The notes under the pieces: generated by a model
Told to the model about the DNA's origin: nothing
The model's input: the letters and a program-made list of their open reading frames with translations, nothing else
The model's database searches: none
NCBI RefSeq assembly: GCF_031624395.1
Contig: NZ_JAMQON010000003.1
Span: 434,028 to 498,027 of the forward strand
Reading direction: 5' to 3'
Length of the DNA: 64,000 bases
From: Halomicroarcula saliterrae
GTDB taxonomy: Archaea; Halobacteriota; Halobacteria; Halobacteriales; Haloarculaceae
Part shown: positions 34,682 through 43,455 of the stretch, in pieces
Layout of the letters: every line of letters starts with the position of its first letter
How positions within the stretch are numbered: position 1 is the first letter of the stretch
Made by a program: the position numbers and the translations under genes

Positions 34682-35959
34682 ATGACAGCGCCCATCTCTG
34701 AGCGACTCGAAGACGTAGCACAGGCCCGTGAGTCGGGCCGGCGGAAGATGGACTGGGCAGCCCAGCACATGCCCATCTGTGACTCGCTCCGCGAGGAGTT
34801 CGAGGCCGACCAGCCCTTCGAGGGCGAGCGAATCGGCATGGCGATGCACGTCGAGGCCAAGACCGCGATTCTCGCCGAAATCCTGGCCGCCGGCGGCGCG
34901 GAGGTCGCCATCACCGGCTGTAACCCGCTCTCGACGCACGACGACGTGAGCGCAGCCCTCGACGCCGTGGAGGGGGTCACCTCCTACGCCGAGCGCGGCG
35001 TCGACGACGAGGCGTACTACGCCGCCATCGAGGCCGTCATCGGCCACGAGCCCACTATCACGGTCGACGACGGCATGGACCTCGTGGCCGCAATCCACGA
35101 GGAGTACCCCGAGCTCATCGACAGTATCGTCGGCGGCGCGGAGGAGACCACGACGGGCGTCCACCGCCTGCGCGCGATGGACGAGGACGGCCAGCTCGAC
35201 TACCCCGTCTTCGCCGTCAACGACACGCCGATGAAGCGCCTCTTCGACAACGTCCACGGCACCGGCGAGTCCTCGCTGGCCTCCATCGCGATGACGACGA
35301 ACCTCTCGTGGGCCGGCAAGACGGTCGTCGTCGCCGGCTACGGCCACTGCGGGAAGGGCGTCGCGAAGAAAGCCAGCGGCCAGAACGCCGACGTGGTCGT
35401 CACGGAGGTCGAACCCCGCCGCGCGCTGGAGGCCCACATGGAGGGGTACGACGTGCTCCCGATGGCCGACGCAGCGAAAGAGGGCGACGTGTTCATCACG
35501 ACGACCGGCAACCGCGACGTCATCGTCGAGGAGCACTTCGAGGCGATGCAGGATGGCGTCCTGCTCGCCAACGCCGGCCACTTCGACGTGGAAGTCGACC
35601 TCGACGCGCTCTCGGACCTCGCGGTCGACCGCTACGAGGCCCGCGACGGCGTGGAGGCCTACGAGATGGCAGACGGTCGTCGGCTGAACGTGCTGGCAGA
35701 GGGTCGACTGGTGAATCTGGCGACCCCCATCGCACTGGGCCACCCGGTCGAGGTGATGGACCAGAGCTTCGGCGTCCAGGCCGTCTGTGTTCGCGAGATG
35801 GTCGAGAACGGCGAGGCGTACGGTCCCGGTGTCCACGACGTGCCCGACAGGCTGGACAAGGAAGTCGCGGAGATCAAACTGGAGGCCGAAGGTGTCGAGT
35901 TCGACGCCCTGACCGAGACGCAGGCCGAGTATATGGATTCCTGGCAGCACGGGACCTAG
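34682..35959 (+). CDS. ahcY: Adenosylhomocysteinase
   Basis: A 425-aa NAD-dependent S-adenosylhomocysteine hydrolase, which splits SAH into adenosine and homocysteine and so relieves inhibition of methylases. Visible blocks are MHVEAKTAIL, TGCNPLSTHDD, the catalytic Lys/Asp region AVNDTPMKRLFDN, the Rossmann motif VVVAGYGHCGKGVAKKA, and the end AEYMDSWQHGT. Length is normal. A TATA-like GTTTTACG lies about 27 bp upstream of the ATG. The 3' end including the stop codon is duplicated 67 bp downstream. Confidence 0.97.
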   Translation: MTAPISERLEDVAQARESGRRKMDWAAQHMPICDSLREEFEADQPFEGERIGMAMHVEAKTAILAEILAAGGAEVAITGCNPLSTHDDVSAALDAVEGVTSYAERGVDDEAYYAAIEAVIGHEPTITVDDGMDLVAAIHEEYPELIDSIVGGAEETTTGVHRLRAMDEDGQLDYPVFAVNDTPMKRLFDNVHGTGESSLASIAMTTNLSWAGKTVVVAGYGHCGKGVAKKASGQNADVVVTEVEPRRALEAHMEGYDVLPMADAAKEGDVFITTTGNRDVIVEEHFEAMQDGVLLANAGHFDVEVDLDALSDLAVDRYEARDGVEAYEMADGRRLNVLAEGRLVNLATPIALGHPVEVMDQSFGVQAVCVREMVENGEAYGPGVHDVPDRLDKEVAEIKLEAEGVEFDALTETQAEYMDSWQHGT

Positions 35960-36047
35960 CGAGGCCGCGAGCGTGCGAGCGGCCTCGTAGCGGAACGGGG
36001 AGCGAAGCGAGCCGTGGAGGACCTAGCGAGGCCGCGAGCGTGCGAGC
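35953..36047 (+). repeat. Direct repeat of the ahcY 3' end
   Basis: A 28-bp sequence, GACCTAGCGAGGCCGCGAGC plus 8 more bases, occurs at 35953-35980, across the ahcY stop codon, and identically at 36020-36047. The first copy also forms a hairpin (CGAGGCCGC with GCGGCCTCG). It suggests a local 67-bp duplication. Confidence 0.85.
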
Positions 36048-36258
36048 CGGTCGTGGATCCCTCCCAGCAACGCTGTGAAACTGTTTTCCGAACCCTACGA
36101 AGCCGGAAAGCCCGTCCTGTGGCCCGGTAATCAGACGTTAGCCCGTCCGATAACCCGGCAGTCGCGAACCTATCTGTGGGTAAGACAGTCTTGCCGAGAG
36201 TAAGATTAGCCAACTTCGGGACGGCAATTTTATTCGGCCCCGCGCGCAACGGCGTCCC
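35960..36258. other. Intergenic, ahcY to priL
   Basis: No gene is visible in these 299 bp. The left part is the duplicated GC-rich palindrome; the right part holds the priL promoter, a TATA-like AATTTTATT at 36226-36234, about 28 bp before the priL ATG. Confidence 0.65.
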
Positions 36259-37344
36259 ATGCAGCCGCTCCACGCGCGATACCCGTTCCTTGCCGCCGCT
36301 CGCGAGGCCGTCGAGACCGCGGCGGTCGACCTGGGCGAGGTGGTCGCGACCGACGACGCAGTGACTGACCGGGCCGTGGAGCGGGTCGAACACGCTATCA
36401 CGGACGGCACCGTCGGCGAGCCACACCGTCGAACGCGGGTGGAACTGCTCTCGTACCCGGTCGCCAGAGTGCTCGTCTCGCTGGTCGACCAGCACGTCTG
36501 TACCCGCAAGTACGCACAGGCCGAAGCAGAGACGGCCCAGGAGCGGTTCCGACAGGAGTTCGCGGCGACGACGGAGTTCAAGTCGACGAGCACGGAACGG
36601 GTGAGTCTCGACCAGCTACTCGCCGAGTTCGACCTCGCGAGCGCCGTCAGCGACGCCGACGACGGCTACTGGGTCGAGGTCGGCACCTATCTGGACCTGG
36701 CGGCGGACCAGCGGGGCGACCACTGGCGGCTGGTCAACCGGCCGCTGGCCGACGGGCGGGTCCGTATCGCCTCGGAGGAGCTCTACGTCCTGCTGAAACA
36801 GGCCATCCGCCACCGCGTCACGGATGGGCTGCCGTTTCAGGTGCCCGAGACCATCGCGACGGAACTCGACGGGGAGGTCGAGCAACTTCGGGAGGTGCTC
36901 TCGGAGCTGGACCTCACCAGAGAGATAGACACGGTCGTTCCCGAGCTGTTCCCGCCCTGTATGCAGGCGCTGTTGGACCAGGTCCAGAAGGGCGAACACC
37001 TCGAACACCACTCCCGGTTCGCCATCGCGGCGTTCCTGACGAGTATCGGCATGACGACCGACGAAATCGTCGATCTGTTCAACGTCAACCCCGGTTTCGG
37101 CGAGGAGGCGACCCGGTATCAGGTCGACCACATCCGCGGCGACACCAGCCCCACCGAATACTCCACGCCGGCCTGTTCGACGATGCAGTCCTACGGCGAC
37201 TGCGTCAACAAGGACGACCTCTGTGAACGCATCTCACATCCGATGGCGTACTACGAGAAGAAGATAGACGACGCCGAGGACGACGAACTCGAGGACTGGC
37301 GCGACGAGAACGCCGAGAGCGACGACGAAGCGGCCGAGGCCTAG
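36259..37344 (+). CDS. priL: DNA primase large subunit
   Basis: A 361-aa Fe-S protein that pairs with PriS to make replication primers. Four cysteines that would hold the 4Fe-4S cluster are visible: Cys234 (LFPPCMQALL), Cys306 (YSTPACSTM), Cys315 (YGDCVNK) and Cys322 (DLCERISHP). The helical N-terminal domain and the conserved HHSRFAIAAFLTSIGM block are in place. An acidic tail follows the cluster domain. Its stop codon overlaps by 3 bases, within a CTAG, the stop of the convergent small membrane protein gene. PriS is not in the window. Confidence 0.95.
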   Translation: MQPLHARYPFLAAAREAVETAAVDLGEVVATDDAVTDRAVERVEHAITDGTVGEPHRRTRVELLSYPVARVLVSLVDQHVCTRKYAQAEAETAQERFRQEFAATTEFKSTSTERVSLDQLLAEFDLASAVSDADDGYWVEVGTYLDLAADQRGDHWRLVNRPLADGRVRIASEELYVLLKQAIRHRVTDGLPFQVPETIATELDGEVEQLREVLSELDLTREIDTVVPELFPPCMQALLDQVQKGEHLEHHSRFAIAAFLTSIGMTTDEIVDLFNVNPGFGEEATRYQVDHIRGDTSPTEYSTPACSTMQSYGDCVNKDDLCERISHPMAYYEKKIDDAEDDELEDWRDENAESDDEAAEA

Positions 37345-37550
37345 AACTGCTGGCGTTCGAGCCAGAGCCCGGCGCCGAGCATCACGATGACGAAGAGCCC
37401 GATAGCGCCGACCAGCGCGGTTCCGCCCTGCGGGGTGAGACCCCCGTCGGCCGAGTAGCTCGTGGCGACGTAGACGGTAGCGGCGACGAACGTAACGAGG
37501 CTGATGGCCGAGATGACGACCTGGACGATGGCCTCCCGCTCGATTTCCAT
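37341..37550 (-). CDS. Small two-helix membrane protein (69 aa)
   Basis: A 69-aa protein with two hydrophobic helices at about 8-28 and 42-62 separated by a short Gly/Thr loop. I start at the ATG at 37548-37550 (M-E-I-E-R-E); nine further codons are open upstream. No family is recognised. It overlaps the 3' end of priL on the other strand. Confidence 0.68.
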   Translation of the reverse strand: MEIEREAIVQVVISAISLVTFVAATVYVATSYSADGGLTPQGGTALVGAIGLFVIVMLGAGLWLERQQF

Positions 37551-37878
37551 GTGCCGCGATTTCCGCGGGGCGGGCAAAAGGGTGTCGAAGCGCTCTACGT
37601 GTGGTTTCTGTTTCAGTGACGAGTAGTTTTGCGAGCCGGAACGCCCCGGTCGCCGGCTGACGCGACGCGTCAGATTGCCCGGGAGAGCTGTGCGCTAACC
37701 CGGTCTCGGTCCCGCGGCTCGCTTCGCGCCTCGTCACTCACGGCGTTCCCGAAGCCGGCCGGTCCCGTCCCGGTCGATACCGCGCCACCGACCCGCCCCG
37801 ACCGCCGAGAGATTTAGGGTCGCTCGGTCCCTATGTTTCGACTGGACACACCGAAGAAAACAGCCGTGTCCGACCACT
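37551..37878. other. Intergenic with divergent promoters
   Basis: No gene is visible in these 328 bp, which lie between the small membrane protein and the SWIM gene. A TATA-like GATTTAGGG at 37811-37819 points to the right. A 22-codon frame (37833-37901) overlaps the SWIM start in another frame; it is discussed under rejected items. Confidence 0.55.
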
Positions 37879-38511
37879 ATGACACTGATATACCCATCTG
37901 ACGACAGCGAGCCGACTGCACTCGCACCCGACCCCAGCAGACTCGAACCGCGCGCCGCGCGTGCCTGGACCGAGCGGATGGTGGTCGACCGGCGCGAGGA
38001 CCACAGCTACGCCGTCACTACCGAGAGCGGCCACACATACCGCGTCGACCTTCGCGACCACAGCTGTAGCTGTCCGGACCACCGGATACGCGGCGAGCAG
38101 TGCAAACACCTCCGACGGGTCGCAATCGAGATAACCGCCCGCAGAGTCGCGCCGCCGGGCCGCGAGCGGGCGCGCTGTGACGTCTGTGGGAGCGTCACGT
38201 TCGTCCGCGCGGACGACGCCCCGCCCCACCGCTGTCGGCACTGTGGGCTCGTCGCCGGCGACGTGGTCGTCGACCGCGAGACGGGCAAGCGCCTCGTCGT
38301 CGCCCGCGTTCTCGACGAGCGGGCCGACGAGCACGTCATCCAGGCCACCGGGGAGACCGTCGCCGAGTACGAGCGAAACGACGGCTACCCGGTCGACGAC
38401 GCGGTCGTCGAAGCGACGTATCTGAGCGCTGTCCGCCGGTCGAGGCCGCCGCGGCGCTACGCCTTCCCGCGGTCGCGACTGGACCGGACCGACGAGCAGC
38501 TGGTCGAGTGA
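37879..38511 (+). CDS. SWIM zinc-finger protein
   Basis: A 210-aa protein. Residues about 33-85 are a SWIM zinc finger with the C-x-C...C-x-H ligands Cys63, Cys65, Cys75 and His77 (HSCSCPDHRIRGEQCKHLRR). A second zinc site follows: C-D-V-C at 100-103 and C-R-H-C at 119-122. The C-terminal part is basic and Arg-rich. SWIM domains bind DNA or proteins; in archaea some sit beside Rad55-like partners, but none is adjacent here. Function remains open. Confidence 0.82.
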   Translation: MTLIYPSDDSEPTALAPDPSRLEPRAARAWTERMVVDRREDHSYAVTTESGHTYRVDLRDHSCSCPDHRIRGEQCKHLRRVAIEITARRVAPPGRERARCDVCGSVTFVRADDAPPHRCRHCGLVAGDVVVDRETGKRLVVARVLDERADEHVIQATGETVAEYERNDGYPVDDAVVEATYLSAVRRSRPPRRYAFPRSRLDRTDEQLVE

Positions 38512-38652
38512 GCCGCCGTCGGTGCGTCGAAGCCCCCATGATAGCCTCGACACACGACGTGTCGGTCTGACACACCTCCGCGACGGCGGCGTGCTATCTG
38601 CCGCCGGTATCGTTCATAAACTCCCGCACCTGTTGTTTCGCTGCGGACACCA

Positions 38653-39171
38653 CTACAGCATCTCGGCCGCCTCCTCCTTCGATAGATCGCCCCGCTCGAA
38701 CGCCGAGAGGATGTCAAGCACCGCCTGGTCCGGACCGCTGCTCTCGGCAACTTCGTCCAGCGTGACCTTCTTCGTGTTCCCGACGAACTCGTCGAAGTCG
38801 GTTCCCTCGGCCAGCGCCGTCTCCTTCTTGACGCGGTAGTTGCCGCCGTCGGTCGTGTAGAGGTCGCCCGGGTGGAAGAAGTACCACTCCTCGCGGTCGA
38901 ACCGGACGCCGACGCGCGGTTTCGCGCCGAAGTTCCGCGCGAAAAAGAGCAGCGCCTCTATCTCCTCGCCGTCCAGATATATCGGGTTGCCGGCGCTGGA
39001 TTTGGCCTCGATGGCGTAGAACGTCTCGCCGTCGCCGGTCAGCACGTCGGGGAGTTCGCGTTCGGTCGCGCTGCCGCTTGCGGGCGCTCGCATCACGGCG
39101 AAGCCGGCGTCGTCGAGGGCGTTGACCAGCTCCCGCTCGCGGCGGTCCCCCTTCGCGTTCGAGTTTGGCAT
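38653..39171 (-). CDS. hjc: Holliday junction resolvase Hjc
   Basis: A 172-aa archaeal resolvase that cuts four-way DNA junctions. The nuclease residues are Glu12/Glu14 (RERELVNAL), Asp42 (ELPDVL), and Glu55-x-Lys57 (YAIEAKSS). The core (about residues 1-125) is followed by an acidic tail of about 45 residues. A TATA-like GTTTTACC lies about 27 bp upstream of the ATG, sharing the region with the divergent lipoprotein gene. Confidence 0.93.
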   Translation of the reverse strand: MPNSNAKGDRRERELVNALDDAGFAVMRAPASGSATERELPDVLTGDGETFYAIEAKSSAGNPIYLDGEEIEALLFFARNFGAKPRVGVRFDREEWYFFHPGDLYTTDGGNYRVKKETALAEGTDFDEFVGNTKKVTLDEVAESSGPDQAVLDILSAFERGDLSKEEAAEML

Positions 39172-39290
39172 TGTGGAGTGGTCGTCCCACGCCGGTAAAA
39201 CCGTTCATGTACGGTGTTTATTCAGTTTATCCGGCTCGGTGACGCTGAACGGCCACGAGGCATATACGGTCACAGTCGTACGAACGCGGT

Positions 39291-40061
39291 ATGGATAGAC
39301 GGACTTTCCTCAGTATGACCACGGTCACCGGGACGGCGCTCGTCGCCGGCTGTGGCGGCTCGACTGACGACGGCGGCCCGACCGCCGAAGACGGAACAGC
39401 CGGTGGGAACACCGACACCACAGACAGTTCGTCCACGGGCCGCTTCCGCCTCCTCGTCAGCGACCGACCGGCGGATATCGACGACTTCGACGCGCTGGAC
39501 GTGACGTTCGACAGGGCCCGCGTCCACAGGGAGCAGTCGGAGACCGAAGAGACGGAGGTCGAGGAAACGGGGGATGTCACGGAGGCCGAGGAAACCGGGA
39601 CTGTCGAAGACACGGAGCGCGAAAGCGAGGGCCGTGAGACCGAGAGTGGCTTCACCGTCTTCGACCTGGACGAACCGACCGTCGACCTGACGCAGGTCGT
39701 CGGCGAGAAAGCGATCGGCGTCCTCGACGGGACACTGGAGACCGGGCAGTACAGCAAGATCGAGCTGTACGTCTCGGACGTCGAAGGTATCGTCGACGGC
39801 GCGTCGGTGCCAGTGACGGTCCCGAGCGGGAAGCTCCAGATCACGCACTCGTTCGAGATTACGGCCGATGGGACCGTCGAATTCGTCTTCGATATCAACG
39901 TCGTCAAGAGGGGACTGGGCGGCTACAACCTCCTGCCAGTCATCAGCGAGAGCGGTGTCGCCGGCGAGGACGTGGCCGTCGAGGAAGTCGAGGCTGACGA
40001 CGAACCGCCGGCGGAGCCGACGCCCGAGAGCGGAACTGCCACGGCCGGGACAGACGCGTAA
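39291..40061 (+). CDS. DUF4382 lipoprotein, Tat-type signal
   Basis: A 256-aa exported lipoprotein. The N-terminus has a twin-arginine signal R-R-T-F-L-S-M with lipobox Cys21 (LVAGC). The domain FRLLVSDRPADIDDFDALDV, later VDLTQVVGEKAIGVLDG and SKIELYVSDVEGIVDGA, is the DUF4382 fold. An acidic Glu/Thr-rich insert of about 40 residues (about 80-120) interrupts it, and the tail ends in a Pro/Glu/Thr stretch. It should sit on the outer face of the membrane. Role unknown. GCATATACGG about 28 bp upstream is a likely TATA box. Confidence 0.85.
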   Translation: MDRRTFLSMTTVTGTALVAGCGGSTDDGGPTAEDGTAGGNTDTTDSSSTGRFRLLVSDRPADIDDFDALDVTFDRARVHREQSETEETEVEETGDVTEAEETGTVEDTERESEGRETESGFTVFDLDEPTVDLTQVVGEKAIGVLDGTLETGQYSKIELYVSDVEGIVDGASVPVTVPSGKLQITHSFEITADGTVEFVFDINVVKRGLGGYNLLPVISESGVAGEDVAVEEVEADDEPPAEPTPESGTATAGTDA

Positions 40062-40096
40062 GCGCGTGGTTCGGGACCGACGACGGGGACTCGGGG

Positions 40097-40708
40097 TTAC
40101 TCTTCGGCCCGGGATTCCAGCTCTCGGATTATCTGCTCGGTCTCGCCGCCGTCGCTGCGAATCGCCCTCGTGTAGCGCTCGTACTCCTCGCGGGAGACCG
40201 TTACCGTTCGGTTCTCCCCCTGACGGGTCAGCTCCAGTCGAACCGTCCCCTGCGGGTTGTTCCGGGTGCGGAAACTCGCCATCGCCGTGAAGACGAACCA
40301 GAACGCGAGCGTGGTCCCGAGGAAGTACGCCATCGACGTCTCGAAGGCGAGCGTCTCCGCGCCGGTCGTCCACCGGTCGGGGTAGGCCACCTGAAAGAGG
40401 GCGACGCCGACCAGACAGAACGCCGCGCCGACGGCGACGCCGACGTTCTCGCGCCGCGACGAGGGGAGGACGACGACGACGCCCAGAAACATCGCCGGGA
40501 TTCCCAGCCCACCCAGCGTACCGGCGAGTTTCTCGGCGGCCCGGAGGTCAGTCGCACCGAGCACGTCAGCGAGCGGAGTCGTCACGACTAGCAGGCCGAC
40601 GACGACTGCGAGCGCGCCCAGGATACCGAGCGCGGCCCCGGCGTAGACGCGGCGCGGGTCCCGCCCCTCCCAGCGGCGCCCGCCGTACGCGTCTCCGAGC
40701 TGCTCCAT
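40097..40708 (-). CDS. Haloarchaeal membrane protein, unknown function
   Basis: A 203-aa protein with four membrane helices (about 20-45, 65-85, 90-110 and 128-150) and a soluble C-terminal domain of about 50 residues, TVRLELTRQGENRTVTVSR then a helix REEYERYTRAI. The pattern matches a conserved haloarchaeal family without known function. I start at the ATG at 40706-40708; a TATA-like CGTTTTG is about 28 bp upstream. Confidence 0.75.
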   Translation of the reverse strand: MEQLGDAYGGRRWEGRDPRRVYAGAALGILGALAVVVGLLVVTTPLADVLGATDLRAAEKLAGTLGGLGIPAMFLGVVVVLPSSRRENVGVAVGAAFCLVGVALFQVAYPDRWTTGAETLAFETSMAYFLGTTLAFWFVFTAMASFRTRNNPQGTVRLELTRQGENRTVTVSREEYERYTRAIRSDGGETEQIIRELESRAEE

Positions 40709-40744
40709 ACCCGACCGTACAGTCCCATCCCACAAAACGGTACG

Positions 40745-41605
40745 TCAGACGAGCGTCGGACCCCGGAGCGCCCGCGGCGCGGCCACACAGAGCGTCCCGA
40801 GGTGGTCGCTGTCGACCCGTTCGAGCGTCGCCTCGGGGAGCCGCCGAACCAGCGCTTCGCCGGTCGCCGGTGTGACGTTGGTGTCGCGCTGGCCCTGAAA
40901 GACGGTGACCGGCACAGAGACGGAATCGAGGTCGAACGGCCACGGCTCGGCGAGCAGCCCCAGTTCCCTGACGACGCCGTCCGGGCCGCCGGCCGTCGCC
41001 GCGAGGATGTCGGTCTCGACCAGCCGCGCGATTTCGTCGGTCGAGAGCGCGTCGGTCTCCGGGGGCTCGTCGGCGAGGAGGTCCAGCGCGGCCGACGGGT
41101 CCCGGCGACGGAGCACCCACCGCTGGAGTCGCACGAACGGTGAGAGCAGCCACGGGGCGTATCGGGCCAGCGTCCCCATCGCTCGCTGTGCCCGTCCCGC
41201 CCCGCCGACACCCGGCGGTCCCGTTCCGCTGACGAGCGTCACTGACTCGACGGCGTCCAGCCGGTGACAGGAAAGCGCGAACGGCGCGCCCCCGGAGAAG
41301 CCGAGGACGCCCGCCGACTCGACGTCGAGGTGTTCCAGCAACGCGGCCACGTCGGCCGGCCAGTCGTCGATACCGACCGGGGCGTCGTCGGAGGCCCCGA
41401 TGCCCGGCCGGTCCGGAGAGACGAGTCGGACGCCGCGTCTCGCGGCCGGGGCGTCGAGCAGGCGGCCGAGCAGCCGCGACCCCGGCGTCCCGTGACAGAA
41501 GACGACGGGCCGACCCGTCGGGTCGCTGTAGGTGGCGTAGGCGAGGCGGCGCCCGGCGCGGTCGAGATACTGCGGGTCGGCGTCGATGGTCGAAACGGAG
41601 ACCAT
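40745..41605 (-). CDS. Alpha/beta hydrolase
   Basis: A 286-aa alpha/beta-hydrolase-fold protein. The oxyanion-hole motif is HGTPGS at 38-43, the nucleophile elbow GFSGGA places Ser104, the likely acid is the Asp in GQRDTNV, and the catalytic His is His268 (SDHLG). The lid region (about 125-190) is helical. Substrates of this fold range widely (esters, haloalkanes, acyl chains), so none is assigned. A TATA-like GTTTTTTCC lies about 27 bp upstream of the ATG. Confidence 0.88.
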   Translation of the reverse strand: MVSVSTIDADPQYLDRAGRRLAYATYSDPTGRPVVFCHGTPGSRLLGRLLDAPAARRGVRLVSPDRPGIGASDDAPVGIDDWPADVAALLEHLDVESAGVLGFSGGAPFALSCHRLDAVESVTLVSGTGPPGVGGAGRAQRAMGTLARYAPWLLSPFVRLQRWVLRRRDPSAALDLLADEPPETDALSTDEIARLVETDILAATAGGPDGVVRELGLLAEPWPFDLDSVSVPVTVFQGQRDTNVTPATGEALVRRLPEATLERVDSDHLGTLCVAAPRALRGPTLV

Positions 41606-41645
41606 ACGTCGGTGTATCGGCCGCCCGGAAAAAACGCTGTCGCGT

Positions 41646-42389
41646 CTATTCGCTCTGGATGCGCGGCGCGAGCATGTAGGTGACTCGGCCCTGCCCCTCG
41701 GCGAAGTCGAAGTGCATCTTGACGGGGAACTCCTCGCCGAGTTCCATCTCGACCTCGGCGTCTTTCGGGATGGCCTTGTTCATGTTCTTCAGGTAGTCGA
41801 GCGAGAACAGGGAGTGGGCGTCGCCGGCCGTGAGGTCGATGAGGTCGTCGCGGGTGAGTTCCAGGTGGACGTCGTCCGTGTCGCCCTCGGCGTCGACGTA
41901 GAACAGCTCGTCGCTGGCCCTGACACCCAGCGCGATGTGGTCGCTGACCATGTCAGCGGCCGTCACGGCGCGGTTGATATCTTTCCCCTCGATGACGACG
42001 TGCGAGGAGAGGTCGAGGTCCGGCAGGTCGGGTTCCTGGCGGATGGAGTCGGGGTCGATGAGGGCGAGGGTGTACTCCAGCCCGTCGATGGCGATGTGGA
42101 GCTTGCGCGTCTCCTCGTCGAGCTCGAGATGGACGAGCTGGCCCGAATCGGCCATCCCGGCGATGTCCTCTAGCCGCGAGAGGTTGACGCCGATGAGGCC
42201 GCCGTCGGTCTCGTAGGACTCGAAGGCCGCCGCGTCGAGTCGCAGGTCGACCATGCCGACGTTGGCCGGGTCGACCGCCCGAATCTCCAGCCCGTCGTCT
42301 TCGAGGTGGATCTTGCACTCGTCCACCAGCACGCTCACTGAATCGAGAGCCGATTTGAGCGTGTCCGCACTCACGATGGCGTTGAACAT
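41646..42389 (-). CDS. pcn: DNA sliding clamp (PCNA)
   Basis: A 247-aa replication clamp that forms a trimer around DNA and tethers polymerase and other factors. The chain starts [37 protein letters not shown] marks the first domain, and the interdomain and C-terminal blocks ([38 protein letters not shown]) are complete. It ends in APRIQSE. A TATA-like TTTTTAATGC about 28 bp upstream supports the ATG at 42389. Confidence 0.97.
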   Translation of the reverse strand: MFNAIVSADTLKSALDSVSVLVDECKIHLEDDGLEIRAVDPANVGMVDLRLDAAAFESYETDGGLIGVNLSRLEDIAGMADSGQLVHLELDEETRKLHIAIDGLEYTLALIDPDSIRQEPDLPDLDLSSHVVIEGKDINRAVTAADMVSDHIALGVRASDELFYVDAEGDTDDVHLELTRDDLIDLTAGDAHSLFSLDYLKNMNKAIPKDAEVEMELGEEFPVKMHFDFAEGQGRVTYMLAPRIQSE

Positions 42390-42735
42390 CTTGAACCGGG
42401 CTACGCCCCCATGCATTAAAAAGTCCCTCATTGACCCGCGTGCGCGCGGGTGACCGGCATCGTAGTGGTGTGTGTCTGACACTGATTCGGCCGCTTGTCA
42501 CCCGAACCGGGCGATAGGCTCGGACTCCGACCGGGTGTACGCGACGACCCGCGCCGACCGGCTCGGCGTCGGCTCGAACGCGAAGGCCTCGCCGTCGGGG
42601 ACGCTCCGCCGCGACGTAGGCGCGGATGCCCGAACGGGCGCCCACGTCCCGGACGGTGTTGTCGGGGTGGCGATGACGACTCCCGGCCGTGGGAGCCACT
42701 ATCCCTTTCCGCTCGACGGCCGAACAACCAATAGG
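42390..42735. other. Intergenic with possible gene relic
   Basis: These 346 bp separate pcn and the next secreted-protein gene. No complete gene is clear. On the minus strand 42498-42698 is an open frame of about 66 codons with coding-like third positions (ending ARVVAYTRSESEPIARFG) but no start codon. The plus strand is also open in frame with the next gene. I treat it as undecided, perhaps a decayed gene. Confidence 0.4.
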
Positions 42736-43359
42736 ATGTCCAGAAAAACTGACAATTGTGGGCGGGCAGAACGGTGCCGGACGCGCCGCGCAGTGTTACG
42801 GTCGGCCGCCGCGGGCGCAGGGGCGGTCGGAACCGTCGGTGTCGTGGCGGGCCAAGAGGGCACCGACGGTGGCGGCCCGCAGGGCGGGCAGCGACGCGCC
42901 GTCATCCCGGAACAGCAACAGTACGACCAGACGGTGACCGGCTTTTTCATCCACATCGGCCCCGGCGTCGACCCGACCGAGGCCAGCGTCGCCGACAACT
43001 GTGAGTTCGTCGACTGGACCAACGACGAGACGCTGGCCTACGACGCCCGGCTCATCGACCGCAAGGCCGACCCGGAGGAGACGCGGATTACGCTGTATCT
43101 CAACGACCGGGTCGCGGTCGAACCGGGGATGCTGTTCATCATCAACGACCGAGAGCAGTGCCAGAGCGGCTATCTGGGCATCTACCTCGAACCGGTGGGC
43201 ATCGACCTGGCCCAGCTCCGGAGCCGGGATTTCACCCCGAGTCCGGCCGGCGGTGGCGGCGGAGGCGGGGTCGGTGCCGCCGGGCCGGGGCTGGGCATCG
43301 CGAGCGGGCTGGCCGGGCTGCTGGGCGCTGGGTGGCTCTTCGGTCGGCGCCGGGAGTGA
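42736..43359 (+). CDS. Exported protein with Tat-like signal and C-terminal anchor
   Basis: A 207-aa protein. The N-terminus has paired arginines (R-T-R-R-A-V-L) before a short hydrophobic Ala/Gly segment ending VVAGQ, a plausible Tat signal without a lipobox. The middle (FIHIGPGVDPTEASVADNC, TLYLNDRVAVEPGMLFIIND) is a beta-rich domain with two cysteines that may bond. The end has a Gly-rich stretch, a hydrophobic helix and a final R-R-R-E, an archaeal C-terminal surface-anchor layout. I start at ATG 42736; the frame is open further upstream. Confidence 0.7.
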   Translation: MSRKTDNCGRAERCRTRRAVLRSAAAGAGAVGTVGVVAGQEGTDGGGPQGGQRRAVIPEQQQYDQTVTGFFIHIGPGVDPTEASVADNCEFVDWTNDETLAYDARLIDRKADPEETRITLYLNDRVAVEPGMLFIINDREQCQSGYLGIYLEPVGIDLAQLRSRDFTPSPAGGGGGGGVGAAGPGLGIASGLAGLLGAGWLFGRRRE

Positions 43360-43455
43360 CCGGCCGACTGGCCCGGCGCGCGGCCGCCACGGCACGATGC
43401 GGTCGGGCGGTACCCCGATACATACGGTTAAATACAGTTACAGCCTTTTTACTGC

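Noticed and set aside
34682-34700. SAH or SAM riboswitch before ahcY
   Set aside because: The TATA box places the transcript start at the ATG, leaving no leader for a riboswitch.
37551-37878. Structured RNA gene in the intergenic region
   Set aside because: No tRNA arms, SRP or RNase P signatures are visible; small GC palindromes alone are not enough.
37833-37901. 22-codon frame upstream of and overlapping the SWIM gene start
   Set aside because: The TATA-like box at 37811-37819 would start transcription after its ATG, and it overlaps the SWIM gene in another frame. No independent support.
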